DNA of 64,000 bases. Source: Tubulanus polymorphus. Taxonomy: Eukaryota; Nemertea; Palaeonemertea; Tubulaniformes; Tubulanidae. The DNA lies in NCBI RefSeq assembly GCF_964204645.1, contig NW_027437468.1:1-64000 (forward strand). Reading direction: 5' to 3'. The notes under the pieces are model-generated. The model searched no databases and was not told where the DNA came from. It saw only the letters and a list, made by a program, of their open reading frames with translations. Below, piece by piece: positions 52,501 to 64,000 of this stretch. The number at the start of each line of letters is the position of its first letter. The first letter of the stretch is position 1. Made by a program: the position numbers and the translations under genes.

Positions 52501-55500
52501 AATTCTGATTCTTTCAACCTATCTATTTGAAATCAGTTCAATACGCCTTTACTCATCTTTTCAGATTGAATCCATCATCTTCAGAACCAAAAGCAGCCAG
52601 AAAATTCTGTTTCTTTCCACCTATCTATTTGAAATCAGTTCAATACGCCTTAACCCATCTTTTCACATTGATCCATTATCTTTAGAAACAAAAGCAGCCA
52701 GAAAATTCGGTTTCTTTCCACCTATCTATTTGAAATCAGTTCAATACGCCTTAACCCATCTTTTCAGATTGAATCCATCATCTTCAGAACCAAAAGCAGC
52801 CAGAAAATTCTGTTTCTTTCCACCTATCTATTTGAAATCAGTTCAACACGCCTTTACTCATCTTTTCAGATTGAATCCATCATCTTTAGAACCAAAAGCA
52901 GCCAGAAAATTCTGTTTCTTTCCACCTATCTTTTTGAAATCAGTTCAATACGCCCTAACTCATCTTTTCAGATTGAATCCATCATCTTCAGAACCAAAAG
53001 CAGCCAGAAAATTCGGTTTCTTTCCACCTATCTATTTGAAATCAGTTCAATACACCCAAACCCATCAATTAAGTTATAATTCATCATCTTTAGAACCATA
53101 TTTCGCTAGAAAAATCTGTATCTTTCAACCCATCTACTCGAAATAAGTTCAGTTTACCTTAACCTATCATTTCGGATCGAGTCTATCATCTTCAGAACCA
53201 AATGCAGCCAGAAAATTCTTATTCTTTCCACCTATCTATTTGAAATCAGTTCAATACACCCAAACCCATCAATTAAGTTATAATTCATCATCTTTAGAAC
53301 CATATTTAGCTAGAAAAATCTGTATCTTTCAACCCATCTACTCGAAATAAGTTCAGTTTACCTTAACCTATCATTTCGGATCGAGTCTATCATCTTCAGA
53401 ACCAAATGCAGCCAGAAAATTCTGATTCTTTCCACCTATCTATTTGAAATCAGTTCAATACGTCTTTACTCATCTTTTCAGATTGAATCCATCATCTTCA
53501 GAACCAAAAGCAGCCAGAAAATTCTGTTTCTTTCCACCTATCTATTTGAAATCAGTTCAATACGCCTTTACTCATCTTTTCAGATTGAATCCATCATCTT
53601 TAGAACCAAAAGCAGCCAGAAAATTCTGTTTCTTTCCACCTATCTATTTGAAATCAGTTCAATACGCCTTTACTCATCTTTTCAGATTGAATCCATCATC
53701 TTCAGAACCAAAAGCAGCCAGAAAATTCTTATTCTTTCCACCTATCTATTTGATATCAGTTCAATACACCCAAACCCATCAATTAAGATAGGATTCATCA
53801 TCTTTAGAACCATATTTAGCTAGAAAAATCTGTATCTTTCAACCCATCTACTCGAAATAAGTTCAGTTTACCTTAACCTATCATTTCGGAACGAGTCTAT
53901 CATCTTCAGAACCAAATGCAGCCAGAAAATTCTGATTCTTTCCACCTATCTATTTTAAATCAGTTCAATACGCCTTTACTCATCTTTTCAGATTGAATCC
54001 ATCATCTTTAGAACCAAAAGCAGCCAGAAAATTCTGTTTCTTTCCACCTATCTATTTGAAATCAGTTCAATACGCCTTTACTCATCTTTTCAGATTGAAT
54101 CCATCATCTTTAGAACCAAAAGCAGCCAGAAAATTCTGTTTCTTTCCACCTATCTATTTGAAATCAGTTCAATACGCCTTTACTCATCTTTTCAGATTGA
54201 ATCCATCATCTTTAGAACCAAAAGCAGCCAGAAAATTCTGTTTCTTTCCACCTATCTATTTGAAATCAGTTCAATACGCCTTTACTCATCTTTTCAGATT
54301 GAATCCATCATCTTCAGAACCAAAAGCAGCCAGAAAATTCTGTTTCTTTCCACCTATCTATTTGAAATCAGTTCAATACGCCTTTACTCATCTTTTCAGA
54401 TTGATCCATCATCTTCAGAACCAAAAGCAGCCAGAAAATTCTGTTTCTTTCCACCTATCTTTTTGAAATCAGTTCAATACGCCCTAACTCATCTTTTCAG
54501 ATTGAATCCATCATCTTCAGAACCAAAAGCAGCCAGAAAATTCGGTTTCTTTCCACCTATCTATTTGAAATCAGTTCAATACGCCTTTACTCATCTTTTC
54601 AGATTGAATCCATCATCTTTAGAACCAAAAGCAGCCAGAAAATTCTGTTTCTTTCCACCTATCTATTTGAAATCAGTTCAATACGCCTTTACTCATCTTT
54701 TCAGATTGAATCCATCATCTTCAGAACCAAAAGCAGCCAGAAAATTCTGTTTCTTTCCACCTATCTATTTGAAATCAGTTCAATACGCCTTAACCCATCT
54801 TTTCAGATTGAATCCATCATCTTCAGAACCAAAAGCAGCCAGAAAATTCTGTTTCTTTCCACCTATCTATTTGAAATCAGTTCAATACACCCAAACCCAT
54901 CAATTAAGTTATAATTCATCATCTTTAGAACCATATTTAGCTAGAAAAATCTGTATCTTTCAACCCATCTACTCGAAATAAGTTCAGTTTACCTTAACCT
55001 ATCATTTCGGATCGAGTCTATCATCTTCAGAACCAAATGCAGCCAGAAAATTCTGATTCTTTCCACCAATCTATTTGAAATCAGTTCAATAAGCCTTAAC
55101 CCATCTTTTCAGATTGAATCCATCATCTTTAGAACCAAAAGCAGCCAGAAAATTCGGTTTCTTTCCACCTATCTATTTGAAATCAGTTCAATACGCCCTA
55201 ACTCATCTTTTCAGATTGAATCCATCATCTTCAGAACCAAAAGCAGCCAGAAAATTCGGTTTCTTTCCACCTATCTATTTGAAATCAGTTCAATACGCCT
55301 TAACCCATCTTTTCAGATTGAATCCATCATCTTCAGAACCAAAAGCAGCCAGAAAATTCGGTTTCTTTCCACCTATCTATTTGAAATCAGTTCAATACGC
55401 CTTAACCCATCTTTTCAGATTGAATCCATCATCTTCAGAACCATATTTAGCTAGAAAAATCTGTATCTTTCAACCCATCTACTCGAAATAAGTTCAGTTT

Positions 55501-58500
55501 ACCTTAACCTATCATTTCGGATCGAGTCTATCATCTTCAGAACCAAATGCAGCCAGAAAATTCTTATTCTTTCCACCTATCTATTTGAAATCAGTTCAAT
55601 ACACCCAAACCCATCAATTAAGTTATAATTCATCATCTTTAGAACCATACTTAGCTAGAAAAATCTGTATCTTTCAACCCATCTACTCGAAATAAGTTCA
55701 GTTTACCTTAACCTATCATTTCGGATCGAGTCTATCATCTTCAGAACCAAATGCAGCCAGAAAATTCTGATTCTTTCCACCTATCTATTTGAAATCAGTT
55801 CAATACGCCTTTACTCATCTTTTCAGATTGAATCCATCATCTTCAGAACCAAAAGCAGCCAGAAAATTCTTATTCTTTCCACCTATCTATTTGATATCAG
55901 TTCAATACACCCAAACCCATCAATTAAGATAGAATTCATCATCTTCAGAACCAAAAGCAGCCAGAAAATTCGGTTTCTTTCCACCTATCTATTTGAAATC
56001 AGTTCAATACGCCTTTACTCATCTTTTCAGATTGAATCCATCATCTTTAGAACCAAAAGCAGCCAGAAAATTCTGTTTCTTTCCACCTATCTATTTGAAG
56101 TCAGTTCAATACGCCTTTAATCATCTTTTCAGATTGAATCCATCATCTTCAGAACCAAAAGCAGCCAGAAAATTCTTATTCTTTCCACCTATCTATTTGA
56201 AATCAGTTCAATACACCCAAACCCATCAATTAAGATAGAATTCATCATCTTCAGAACCATATTTAGCTAGAAAAATCTGTATCTTTCAACCCATCTACTC
56301 GAAATAAGTTCAATTTACCTTAACCTATCATTTCGGATCGAGTCTATCATCTTCAGAACCAAATGCAGCCAGAAAATTCTGATTCTTTCCACCTATCTAT
56401 TTTAAATCAGTTCAATACGCCTTTACTCATCTTTTCAGATTGAATCCATCATCTTTAGAACCAAAAGCAGCCAGAAAATTCTGTTTCTTTCCACCTATCT
56501 ATTTGAAATCAGTTCAATACGCCTTTACTCATCTTTTCAGATTGAATCCATCATCTTTAGAACCAAAAGCAGCCAGAAAATTCTGTTTCTTTCCACCTAT
56601 CTATTTGAAATCAGTTCAATACGCCTTTACTCATCTTTTCAGATTGAATCCATCATCTTTAGAACCAAAAGCAGCCAGAAAATTCTGTTTCTTTCCACCT
56701 ATTTATTTGAAATCAGTTCAATACACCCCAACCCATCAATTAAGATAGAATTCATTATCTTCAGAACCATATTTAGCTAGAAAAATCTGTATCTTTCAAC
56801 CCATCTACTCGAAATAAGTTCAGTTTACCTTAACCTATCATTTCGGATCGAGTCTATCATCTTCAGAACCAAATGCAGCCAGAAAATTCTGATTCTTTCC
56901 ACCTATCTATTTAAAATCAGTTCAATATGCCTTAACCCATCTTTTCAGATTGAATCCATCAACTTCAGAAGCATAAGTAGTCAGAAAATTCTTAATCTTT
57001 CAACCAATCTATTAAAAATCAGTTCTGTACATACTAACCCATCAATTAAGATAGAATTCATCATCTTTAAAACCATATTTAGCTAGAAAAATCTGTATCT
57101 TTCAACCCATCTACTCGAAATAAGTTCAGTTTACCTTAACCTATCATTTCGGATCGAGTCTATCATCTTCAGAACCAAATGCAGCCAGAAAATTCTCATT
57201 CTTTCCACCTATCTATTTAAAATCAGTTCAATACGCCTTAACCCATCTTTTCAGATTGAATCCATCAACTTCAGAAGCATAAGTAGTCAGAAAATTCTTA
57301 ATCTTTCAACCAATCTATTAAAAATCAGTTCTGTACATCCTAACCCATCAATTAAGATAGAATTCATCATCTTTAGAACCATATTTAGCTAGAAAAATCT
57401 GTATCTTTCAACCCATCTACTCGAAATAAGTTCAGTTTACCTTATCCTATCATTTCATATCGAGTCTATCATCCTCAGAACAGAAAGCAGCCAGAAAATT
57501 CTGATTCTTTCAACCTATCTATTTGAAATCAGTTCAATACGCCTTTACTCATCTTTTCAGATTGAATCCATCATCTTCAGAACCAAAAGCAGCCAGAAAA
57601 TTCTGTTTCTTTCCACCTATCTATTTGAAATCAGTTCAATACGCCTTAACCCATCTTTTCACATTGATCCATTATCTTTAGAAACAAAAGCAGCCAGAAA
57701 ATTCGGTTTCTTTCCACCTATCTATTTGAAATCAGTTCAATACGCCTTAACCCATCTTTTCAGATTGAATCCATCATCTTCAGAACCAAAAGCAGCCAGA
57801 AAATTCTGTTTCTTTCCACCTATCTATTTGAAATCAGTTCAACACGCCTTTACTCATCTTTTCAGATTGAATCCATCATCTTTAGAACCAAAAGCAGCCA
57901 GAAAATTCTGTTTCTTTCCACCTATCTTTTTGAAATCAGTTCAATACGCCCTAACTCATCTTTTCAGATTGAATCCATCATCTTCAGAACCAAAAGCAGC
58001 CAGAAAATTCGGTTTCTTTCCACCTATCTATTTGAAATCAGTTCAATACACCCAAACCCATCAATTAAGTTATAATTCATCATCTTTAGAACCATATTTC
58101 GCTAGAAAAATCTGTATCTTTCAACCCATCTACTCGAAATAAGTTCAGTTTACCTTAACCTATCATTTCGGATCGAGTCTATCATCTTCAGAACCAAATG
58201 CAGCCAGAAAATTCTTATTCTTTCCACCTATCTATTTGAAATCAGTTCAATACACCCAAACCCATCAATTAAGTTATAATTCATCATCTTTAGAACCATA
58301 TTTAGCTAGAAAAATCTGTATCTTTCAACCCATCTACTCGAAATAAGTTCAGTTTACCTTAACCTATCATTTCGGATCGAGTCTATCATCTTCAGAACCA
58401 AATGCAGCCAGAAAATTCTGATTCTTTCCACCTATCTATTTGAAATCAGTTCAATACGTCTTTACTCATCTTTTCAGATTGAATCCATCATCTTCAGAAC

Positions 58501-61500
58501 CAAAAGCAGCCAGAAAATTCTGTTTCTTTCCACCTATCTATTTGAAATCAGTTCAATACGCCTTTACTCATCTTTTCAGATTGAATCCATCATCTTTAGA
58601 ACCAAAAGCAGCCAGAAAATTCTGTTTCTTTCCACCTATCTATTTGAAATCAGTTCAATACGCCTTTACTCATCTTTTCAGATTGAATCCATCATCTTCA
58701 GAACCAAAAGCAGCCAGAAAATTCTTATTCTTTCCACCTATCTATTTGATATCAGTTCAATACACCCAAACCCATCAATTAAGATAGGATTCATCATCTT
58801 TAGAACCATATTTAGCTAGAAAAATCTGTATCTTTCAACCCATCTACTCGAAATAAGTTCAGTTTACCTTAACCTATCATTTCGGAACGAGTCTATCATC
58901 TTCAGAACCAAATGCAGCCAGAAAATTCTGATTCTTTCCACCTATCTATTTTAAATCAGTTCAATACGCCTTTACTCATCTTTTCAGATTGAATCCATCA
59001 TCTTTAGAACCAAAAGCAGCCAGAAAATTCTGTTTCTTTCCACCTATCTATTTGAAATCAGTTCAATACGCCTTTACTCATCTTTTCAGATTGAATCCAT
59101 CATCTTTAGAACCAAAAGCAGCCAGAAAATTCTGTTTCTTTCCACCTATCTATTTGAAATCAGTTCAATACGCCTTTACTCATCTTTTCAGATTGAATCC
59201 ATCATCTTTAGAACCAAAAGCAGCCAGAAAATTCTGTTTCTTTCCACCTATCTATTTGAAATCAGTTCAATACGCCTTTACTCATCTTTTCAGATTGAAT
59301 CCATCATCTTCAGAACCAAAAGCAGCCAGAAAATTCTGTTTCTTTCCACCTATCTATTTGAAATCAGTTCAATACGCCTTTACTCATCTTTTCAGATTGA
59401 TCCATCATCTTCAGAACCAAAAGCAGCCAGAAAATTCTGTTTCTTTCCACCTATCTTTTTGAAATCAGTTCAATACGCCCTAACTCATCTTTTCAGATTG
59501 AATCCATCATCTTCAGAACCAAAAGCAGCCAGAAAATTCGGTTTCTTTCCACCTATCTATTTGAAATCAGTTCAATACGCCTTAACCCATCTTTTCAGAT
59601 TGAATCCATCATCTTCAGAACCAAAAGCAGCCAGAAAATTCTGTTTCTTTCCACCTATCTATTTGAAATCAGTTCAATACACCCAAACCCATCAATTAAG
59701 TTATAATTCATCATCTTTAGAACCATATTTAGCTAGAAAAATCTGTATCTTTCAACCCATCTACTCGAAATAAGTTCAGTTTACCTTAACCTATCATTTC
59801 GGATCGAGTCTATCATCTTCAGAACCAAATGCAGCCAGAAAATTCTGATTCTTTCCACCAATCTATTTGAAATCAGTTCAATAAGCCTTAACCCATCTTT
59901 TCAGATTGAATCCATCATCTTTAGAACCAAAAGCAGCCAGAAAATTCGGTTTCTTTCCACCTATCTATTTGAAATCAGTTCAATACGCCCTAACTCATCT
60001 TTTCAGATTGAATCCATCATCTTCAGAACCAAAAGCAGCCAGAAAATTCGGTTTCTTTCCACCTATCTATTTGAAATCAGTTCAATACGCCTTAACCCAT
60101 CTTTTCAGATTGAATCCATCATCTTCAGAACCAAAAGCAGCCAGAAAATTCGGTTTCTTTCCACCTATCTATTTGAAATCAGTTCAATACGCCTTAACCC
60201 ATCTTTTCAGATTGAATCCATCATCTTCAGAACCATATTTAGCTAGAAAAATCTGTATCTTTCAACCCATCTACTCGAAATAAGTTCAGTTTACCTTAAC
60301 CTATCATTTCGGATCGAGTCTATCATCTTCAGAACCAAATGCAGCCAGAAAATTCTTATTCTTTCCACCTATCTATTTGAAATCAGTTCAATACACCCAA
60401 ACCCATCAATTAAGTTATAATTCATCATCTTTAGAACCATATTTAGCTAGAAAAATCTGTATCTTTCAACCCATCTACTCGAAATAAGTTCAGTTTACCT
60501 TAACCTATCATTTCGGATCGAGTCTATCATCTTCAGAACCAAATGCAGCCAGAAAATTCTGATTCTTTCCACCAATCTATTTGAAATCAGTTCAATAAGC
60601 CTTAACCCATCTTTTCAGATTGAATCCATCATCTTTAGAACCAAAAGCAGCCAGAAAATTCGGTTTCTTTCCACCTATCTATTTGAAATCAGTTCAATAC
60701 GCCCTAACTCATCTTTTCAGATTGAATCCATCATCTTCAGAACCAAAAGCAGCCAGAAAATTCGGTTTCTTTCCACCTATCTATTTGAAATCAGTTCAAT
60801 ACGCCTTAACCCATCTTTTCAGATTGAATCCATCATCTTCAGAACCAAAAGCAGCCAGAAAATTCGGTTTCTTTCCACCTATCTATTTGAAATCAGTTCA
60901 ATACGCCTTAACCCATCTTTTCAGATTGAATCCATCATCTTCAGAACCATATTTAGCTAGAAAAATCTGTATCTTTCAACCCATCTACTCGAAATAAGTT
61001 CAGTTTACCTTAACCTATCATTTCGGATCGAGTCTATCATCTTCAGAACCAAATGCAGCCAGAAAATTCTGATTCTTTCCACCTATCTATTTGAAATCAG
61101 TTCAATACGCCTTTACTCATCTTTTCAGATTGAATCCATCATCTTCAGAACCAAAAGCAGCCAGAAAATTCTTATTCTTTCCACCTATCTATTTGATATC
61201 AGTTCAATACACCCAAACCCATCAATTAAGATAGAATTCATCATCTTCAGAACCAAAAGCAGCCAGAAAATTCGGTTTCTTTCCACCTATCTATTTGAAA
61301 TCAGTTCAATACGCCTTTACTCATCTTTTCAGATTGAATCCATCATCTTTAGAACCAAAAGCAGCCAGAAAATTCTGTTTCTTTCCACCTATCTATTTGA
61401 AGTCAGTTCAATACGCCTTTAATCATCTTTTCAGATTGAATCCATCATCTTCAGAACCAAAAGCAGCCAGAAAAGTCTTATTCTTTCCACCTATCTATTT

Positions 61501-64000
61501 GAAATCAGTTCAATACACCCAAACCCATCAATTAAGATAGAATTCATCATCTTCAGAACCATATTTAGCTAGAAAAATCTGTATCTTTCAACCCATCTAC
61601 TCGAAATAAGTTCAATTTACCTTAACCTATCATTTCGGATCGAGTCTATCATCTTCAGAACCAAATGCAGCCAGAAAATTCTGATTCTTTCCACCTATCT
61701 ATTTTAAATCAGTTCAATACGCCTTTACTCATCTTTTCAGATTGAATCCATCATCTTTAGAACCAAAAGCAGCCAGAAAATTCTGTTTCTTTCCACCTAT
61801 CTATTTGAAATCAGTTCAATACGCCTTTACTCATCTTTTCAGATTGAATCCATCATCTTTAGAACCAAAAGCAGCCAGAAAATTCTGTTTCTTTCCACCT
61901 ATCTATTTGAAATCAGTTCAATACGCCTTTACTCATCTTTTCAGATTGAATCCATCATCTTTAGAACCAAAAGCAGCCAGAAAATTCTGTTTCTTTCCAC
62001 CTATTTATTTGAAATCAGTTCAATACACCCCAACCCATCAATTAAGATAGAATTCATTATCTTCAGAACCATATTTAGCTAGAAAAATCTGTATCTTTCA
62101 ACCCATCTACTCGAAATAAGTTCAGTTTACCTTAACCTATCATTTCGGATCGAGTCTATCATCTTCAGAACCAAATGCAGCCAGAAAATTCTGATTCTTT
62201 CCACCTATCTATTTAAAATCAGTTCAATATGCCTTAACCCATCTTTTCAGATTGAATCCATCAACTTCAGAAGCATAAGTAGTCAGAAAATTCTTAATCT
62301 TTCAACCAATCTATTAAAAATCAGTTCTGTACATACTAACCCATCAATTAAGATAGAATTCATCATCTTTAAAACCATATTTAGCTAGAAAAATCTGTAT
62401 CTTTCAACCCATCTACTCGAAATAAGTTCAGTTTACCTTAACCTATCATTTCGGATCGAGTCTATCATCTTCAGAACCAAATGCAGCCAGAAAATTCTCA
62501 TTCTTTCCACCTATCTATTTAAAATCAGTTCAATACGCCTTAACCCATCTTTTCAGATTGAATCCATCAACTTCAGAAGCATAAGTAGTCAGAAAATTCT
62601 TAATCTTTCAACCAATCTATTAAAAATCAGTTCTGTACATCCTAACCCATCAATTAAGATAGAATTCATCATCTTTAGAACCATATTTAGCTAGAAAAAT
62701 CTGTATCTTTCAACCCATCTACTCGAAATAAGTTCAGTTTACCTTATCCTATCATTTCATATCGAGTCTATCATCCTCAGAACAGAAAGCAGCCAGAAAA
62801 TTCTGATTCTTTCAACCTATCTATTTGAAATCAGTTCAATACGCCTTTACTCATCTTTTCAGATTGAATCCATCATCTTCAGAACCAAAAGCAGCCAGAA
62901 AATTCTGTTTCTTTCCACCTATCTATTTGAAATCAGTTCAATACGCCTTTACTCATCTTTTCAGATTGAATCCATCATCTTCAGAACCAAAAGCAGCCAG
63001 AAAATTCTGTTTCTTTCCACCTATCTTTTTGAAATCAGTTCAATACGCCCTAACTCATCTTTTCAGATTGAATCCATCATCTTCAGAACCAAAAGCAGCC
63101 AGAAAATTCGGTTTCTTTCCACCTATCTATTTGAAATCAGTTCAATACGCCTTAACCCATCTTTTCAGATTGAATCCATCATCTTCAGAACCAAAAGCAG
63201 CCAGAAAATTCTGTTTCTTTCCACCTATCTATTTGAAATCAGTTCAATACACCCAATCCCATCAATTAAGTTATAATTCATCATCTTTAGAACCATATTT
63301 AGCTAGAAAAATCTGTATCTTTCAACCCATCTACTCGAAATAAGTTCAGTTTACCTTAACCTATCATTTCGGATCGAGTCTATCATCTTCAGAACCAAAT
63401 GCAGCCAGAAAATTCTGATTCTTTCCACCAATCTATTTGAAATCAGTTCAATAAGCCTTAACCCATCTTTTCAGATTGAATCCATCATCTTTAGAACCAA
63501 AAGCAGCCAGAAAATTCGGTTTCTTTCCACCTATCTATTTGAAATCAGTTCAATACGCCCTAACTCATCTTTTCAGATTGAATCCATCATCTTCAGAACC
63601 AAAAGCAGCCAGAAAATTCGGTTTCTTTCCACCTATCTATTTGAAATCAGTTCAATACGCCTTAACCCATCTTTTCAGATTGAATCCATCATCTTCAGAA
63701 CCAAAAGCAGCCAGAAAATTCGGTTTCTTTCCACCTATCTATTTGAAATCAGTTCAATACGCCTTAACCCATCTTTTCAGATTGAATCCATCATCTTCAG
63801 AACCATATTTAGCTAGAAAAATCTGTATCTTTCAACCCATCTACTCGAAATAAGTTCAGTTTACCTTAACCTATCATTTCGGATCGAGTCTATCATCTTC
63901 AGAACCAAATGCAGCCAGAAAATTCTTATTCTTTCCACCTATCTATTTGAAATCAGTTCAATACACCCAAACCCATCAATTAAGTTATAATTCATCATCT
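49600..64000 (+). repeat. 4996-bp higher-order repeat, nearly three copies
   Basis: Blocks at 50118, 50997, 51444, 52730, 53444 and 53993 recur at 55114, 55993, 56440, 57726, 58440 and 58989 with a constant 4996-bp offset (49 monomers less two bases). The third copy starts at about 59.6 kb and is rearranged: a 714-bp block (7 monomers) at 59906 is duplicated at 60620, and more than 1 kb matching 57.6-59.4 kb is missing before 63.0 kb. The first two copies share CCATACTTAG (about 50650 and 55646), while the third has CCATATTTAG (about 60436). The third alone has AAAAGTCTTATTC (about 61473). Confidence 0.9.

Larger units (their letters stand above)
5394..64000 (+). repeat. 102-bp satellite array, four monomer classes, about 570 copies
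   Basis: The rest of the window is head-to-tail monomers of 102 bp, all in one orientation and continuing past the edge. Four classes can be told apart. Class A (most common) carries AGATTGAATCCATC and CCAAAAGCAGCC. Class B carries CCATATTTAGCTAG and CTACTCGAAATAAG. Class C carries ATCGAGTCTATC and CCAAATGCAGCC. Class D carries CTTCAGAAGCATAAG. A subset of A is 101 bp (CACATTGATCCATC, one base lost). B is nearly always followed by C, and D by B and then a variant C' with CATCCTCAGAACAGAAAGC. D monomers lie near 8.36, 8.67, 15.81, 17.74, 25.08, 26.31, 26.60, 31.20, 38.85, 41.86, 45.22, 51.95, 52.26, 56.95, 57.25, 62.25 and 62.56 kb. Class A is open in one frame as a 34-residue repeat (FFPPIYLKSVQY...), but B and C carry fixed stops, so I do not annotate proteins. 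No other gene or insertion was seen inside. Confidence 0.97.

Noticed and set aside
5298-64000. Dozens of plus-strand open frames of 60-240 codons in the array
   Set aside because: All are translations of the same 102-bp monomer; variation is mostly non-synonymous, stops are fixed in classes B and C, and there is no domain. They are satellite by-products.
5394-64000. CRISPR-like array
   Set aside because: There are no unique spacers between conserved repeats; the whole 102-bp unit is repeated, as in a eukaryotic satellite.
5394-64000. Centromeric satellite
   Set aside because: The array starts about 5 kb from a telomere, so subtelomeric satellite is the simpler reading; a telocentric chromosome cannot be excluded from this window alone.

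Overview
The window is the left end of a eukaryotic, almost certainly invertebrate animal, chromosome. It opens with about 520 bp of CCCTAA repeat in the C-strand orientation expected at a left end. It then runs through about 4.9 kb of decayed subtelomeric sequence. From about 5.39 kb to the last base it is one tandem satellite array. The animal assignment rests on the TTAGGG-type telomere together with remnants of a BEL/Pao LTR retrotransposon and of a Polinton/Maverick-like protein-primed DNA polymerase. The sequence alone does not fix the species.

Layout. 1-523: telomere. 524-588: five copies of a 13-bp telomere-like repeat. 589-722: a short AT-rich tandem duplication. 723-799 (minus): a tRNA-like sequence with good A and B boxes but an imperfect cloverleaf. 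About 905-1520: two diverged copies of a ~390-bp unit. 1520-1597: a single orphan piece of the satellite found downstream, which ends where a probable BEL/Pao LTR starts (1598). 1598-2812: BEL/Pao remnant (LTR/leader, gag start, protease, start of the RT region) with an internal deletion and frame breaks. 2833 to about 5133: one broken protein-primed family B DNA polymerase gene (zinc fingers, linker, exonuclease/HNH-like region), cut before the polymerase palm. About 5134-5393: unassigned junction sequence. About 5394-64000: roughly 570 monomers of a 102-bp satellite.

The satellite has at least four monomer classes, here called A to D, in a restricted order: runs of A, then B followed by C, and sometimes C-D-B-C'. 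These are assembled into nested higher-order repeats with periods of about 1020, 2039/2345, 3160 and 4996 bp. Copies differ by a few substitutions or by whole-monomer indels, as expected from unequal exchange. Because 102 is a multiple of 3, class A runs stay open in one plus-strand frame for up to 240 codons. The differences between monomers change amino acids freely, so I treat these open frames as a by-product of the repeat and not as genes.

I see no intact protein-coding gene. The most interesting material is the monomer order and higher-order structure of the satellite, the orphan monomer interrupted by the retroelement near the telomere, and the fused remnants of two mobile elements between telomere and array.
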